A stretch of DNA of 64,000 nucleotides, taken from JBCDJG01 sp038748065 (GTDB lineage Bacteria > Pseudomonadota > Gammaproteobacteria > Pseudomonadales > Halieaceae). This document shows, piece by piece, positions 63,196 through 64,000 of this stretch; the stretch's first letter is position 1, and every line of letters begins with the position of its first letter. Below the pieces are notes generated by a model. It made no database searches and was not told the DNA's origin. It saw nothing but the letters and a program-made list of their open reading frames with translations. A program made the position numbers and the translations under genes. Where the stretch lies: positions 62,001 to 126,000 of the forward strand of contig JBCDJG010000005.1 of NCBI GenBank assembly GCA_038748065.1. Direction: 5' to 3'.

Positions 63196-64000
63196 ATGCA
63201 ACAACAGATCGCCCTCAAAGACCCCCACCGGGAAGCCCGCGTGTACAACGTGCGCACCATCACGGCGATCGCCGTGGTGCTCGGCCTGCTGGCGCTGATA
63301 CTCGGGCGCTACTACGGCCTACAGATCACCGATTACGAAGCCTACCGTACGCAATCGGACCGCAATCGGGTGCAGCTGCAGCCGCTGCCGCCGAAGCGCG
63401 GGCTGATATACGATCGCAATGGCGTGCTGCTGGCTGATAACCGGCCAAGCTACCTGCTCTCTATCGTGAAAGAGCGTGTCGATGACCTCGACGAGACCCT
63501 GGCGCATCTACAAACGCTGCTGCCCATCTCCGAGGCGGATATTGAGAACTTCGAAAAGAAACTGCAGCGGCGTCGCCCCTATGAGGCCGTCCCCTTGCGC
63601 TTCAAACTAACCGAGGATGAGCGCGCTCGCCTGGCGGTCAATCGCTATCGACTCCCCGGCGTGGTGGTTGATGCGCAGCTACTGCGCCACTATCCCCATG
63701 GCGAACTGTTCTCCCATGCCCTTGGCTATGTCGGACGGATTAATGAGCAGGAAGCCACGACACTGGATGAAACGGATTATCGCGGCACATTCCACGTGGG
63801 CAAGGTCGGAGTGGAGAAGTTTTACGAGGATACCCTGCACGGCGTGGTGGGCTACCAGAACGTAGAGACCAATGCCCATGGCCGCGTCCTGCGGGTGCTT
63901 GAGCGTCACGACCCCGTGCCCGGCGATGACCTGAGGCTGCACCTGGACATCCGCCTGCAACAGGTAGCCTTTGAGGCCCTTGATGGGCAGCGCGGTGCCC
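63196..64000 (+). CDS. mrdA: Penicillin-binding protein 2, partial at window end
   Basis: The first 268 codons of the elongasome transpeptidase; the gene runs past the window edge. ATG at 63196 begins MQQQIALKDPHREAR. A membrane anchor follows at about 22-44, then the PBP dimerisation segment PPKRGLIYDRNGVLLADNRPSY and the LGYVGRINEQE region. The transpeptidase Ser-x-x-Lys is beyond the end. rodA is expected next, by analogy with this conserved cluster. Confidence 0.95.
   Translation, partial: MQQQIALKDPHREARVYNVRTITAIAVVLGLLALILGRYYGLQITDYEAYRTQSDRNRVQLQPLPPKRGLIYDRNGVLLADNRPSYLLSIVKERVDDLDETLAHLQTLLPISEADIENFEKKLQRRRPYEAVPLRFKLTEDERARLAVNRYRLPGVVVDAQLLRHYPHGELFSHALGYVGRINEQEATTLDETDYRGTFHVGKVGVEKFYEDTLHGVVGYQNVETNAHGRVLRVLERHDPVPGDDLRLHLDIRLQQVAFEALDGQRGA

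Overview
This window is 64 kb of a GC-rich chromosome from a gammaproteobacterium. Gene content and order (proA-nadD-rsfS-rlmH-mrdA, hslO-pckA, fadBA, nrdAB, Fur-type bfr/bfd, PhaD next to phasins, pilU) resemble Pseudomonas-like and marine Gammaproteobacteria. The mix of phasins, Rieske and luciferase-like oxygenases, a TauD-like enzyme, a sulfatase and a thiolase-like protein suggests a marine heterotroph, perhaps of the Halieaceae/OM60 type. That placement is an inference from gene content, not a computed phylogeny. I see no IS element, prophage, CRISPR array, rRNA or tRNA. Nearly all of the window is tightly packed coding sequence.

Layout. 0-8.3 kb: an APH-like kinase, pilU, PilZ and DUF1631 proteins, and a moaA-moxR-VWA(CoxE-like) run. 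8.3-12.2 kb: a DASS transporter, a Rieske oxygenase, peroxiredoxin 5 and a methyltransferase. 12.1-14.0 kb: a polyhydroxyalkanoate granule module, with a PhaD-like regulator and two phasins carrying basic tails at opposite ends. 14.2-18.6 kb: an RND efflux adaptor and pump. 18.7-21.4 kb: pckA and hslO. 21.6-27.3 kb: lipid-type accessory genes (luciferase-like oxidoreductase, thiolase-like protein without its nucleophilic Cys, patatin, AraC regulator, diiron protein). 27.3-30.8 kb: a three-gene operon resembling the mycobacterial decaprenyl-phosphoryl-arabinose pathway. 31-38 kb: rpsT, regulators, a tyrosine phosphatase, an acyltransferase, dinG and small proteins. 38.3-40.8 kb: a sulfotransferase and a sulfatase, divergently placed. 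40.8-44.5 kb: yqcC and fadBA. 44.8-48.9 kb: a GNAT, a TauD-like dioxygenase and an unusual cyanophycin-synthetase-like ligase. 48.9-55.8 kb: a HupE/UreJ-like protein, nrdB, nrdA and an 857-bp non-coding leader region. 55.8-60.3 kb: argFD, grxD, bfr, bfd and an HCCA-isomerase-like protein. 60.4 kb to the end: the proA-nadD-rsfS-rlmH-mrdA housekeeping block, with mrdA running off the edge.

Most interesting points. (1) The protein at 46647-48911 keeps the CphA N-terminal domain and a Mur-ligase domain, but its ATP-grasp domain is shrunken and apparently dead. It lies beside a 2-oxoglutarate dioxygenase and an AblB-like acetyltransferase, and could belong to an undescribed amide-forming small-molecule pathway. 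(2) The UbiA-HAD/DprE1-like/DprE2-like operon predicts a prenyl-phospho-arabinofuranose-type donor. (3) nrdAB has a roughly 640-nt leader downstream of two NrdR-like boxes, with 12-bp tandem repeats inside it. (4) A promoter-plus-terminator sits directly upstream of argDF. (5) Several short palindromes and helically phased repeats look like operators.
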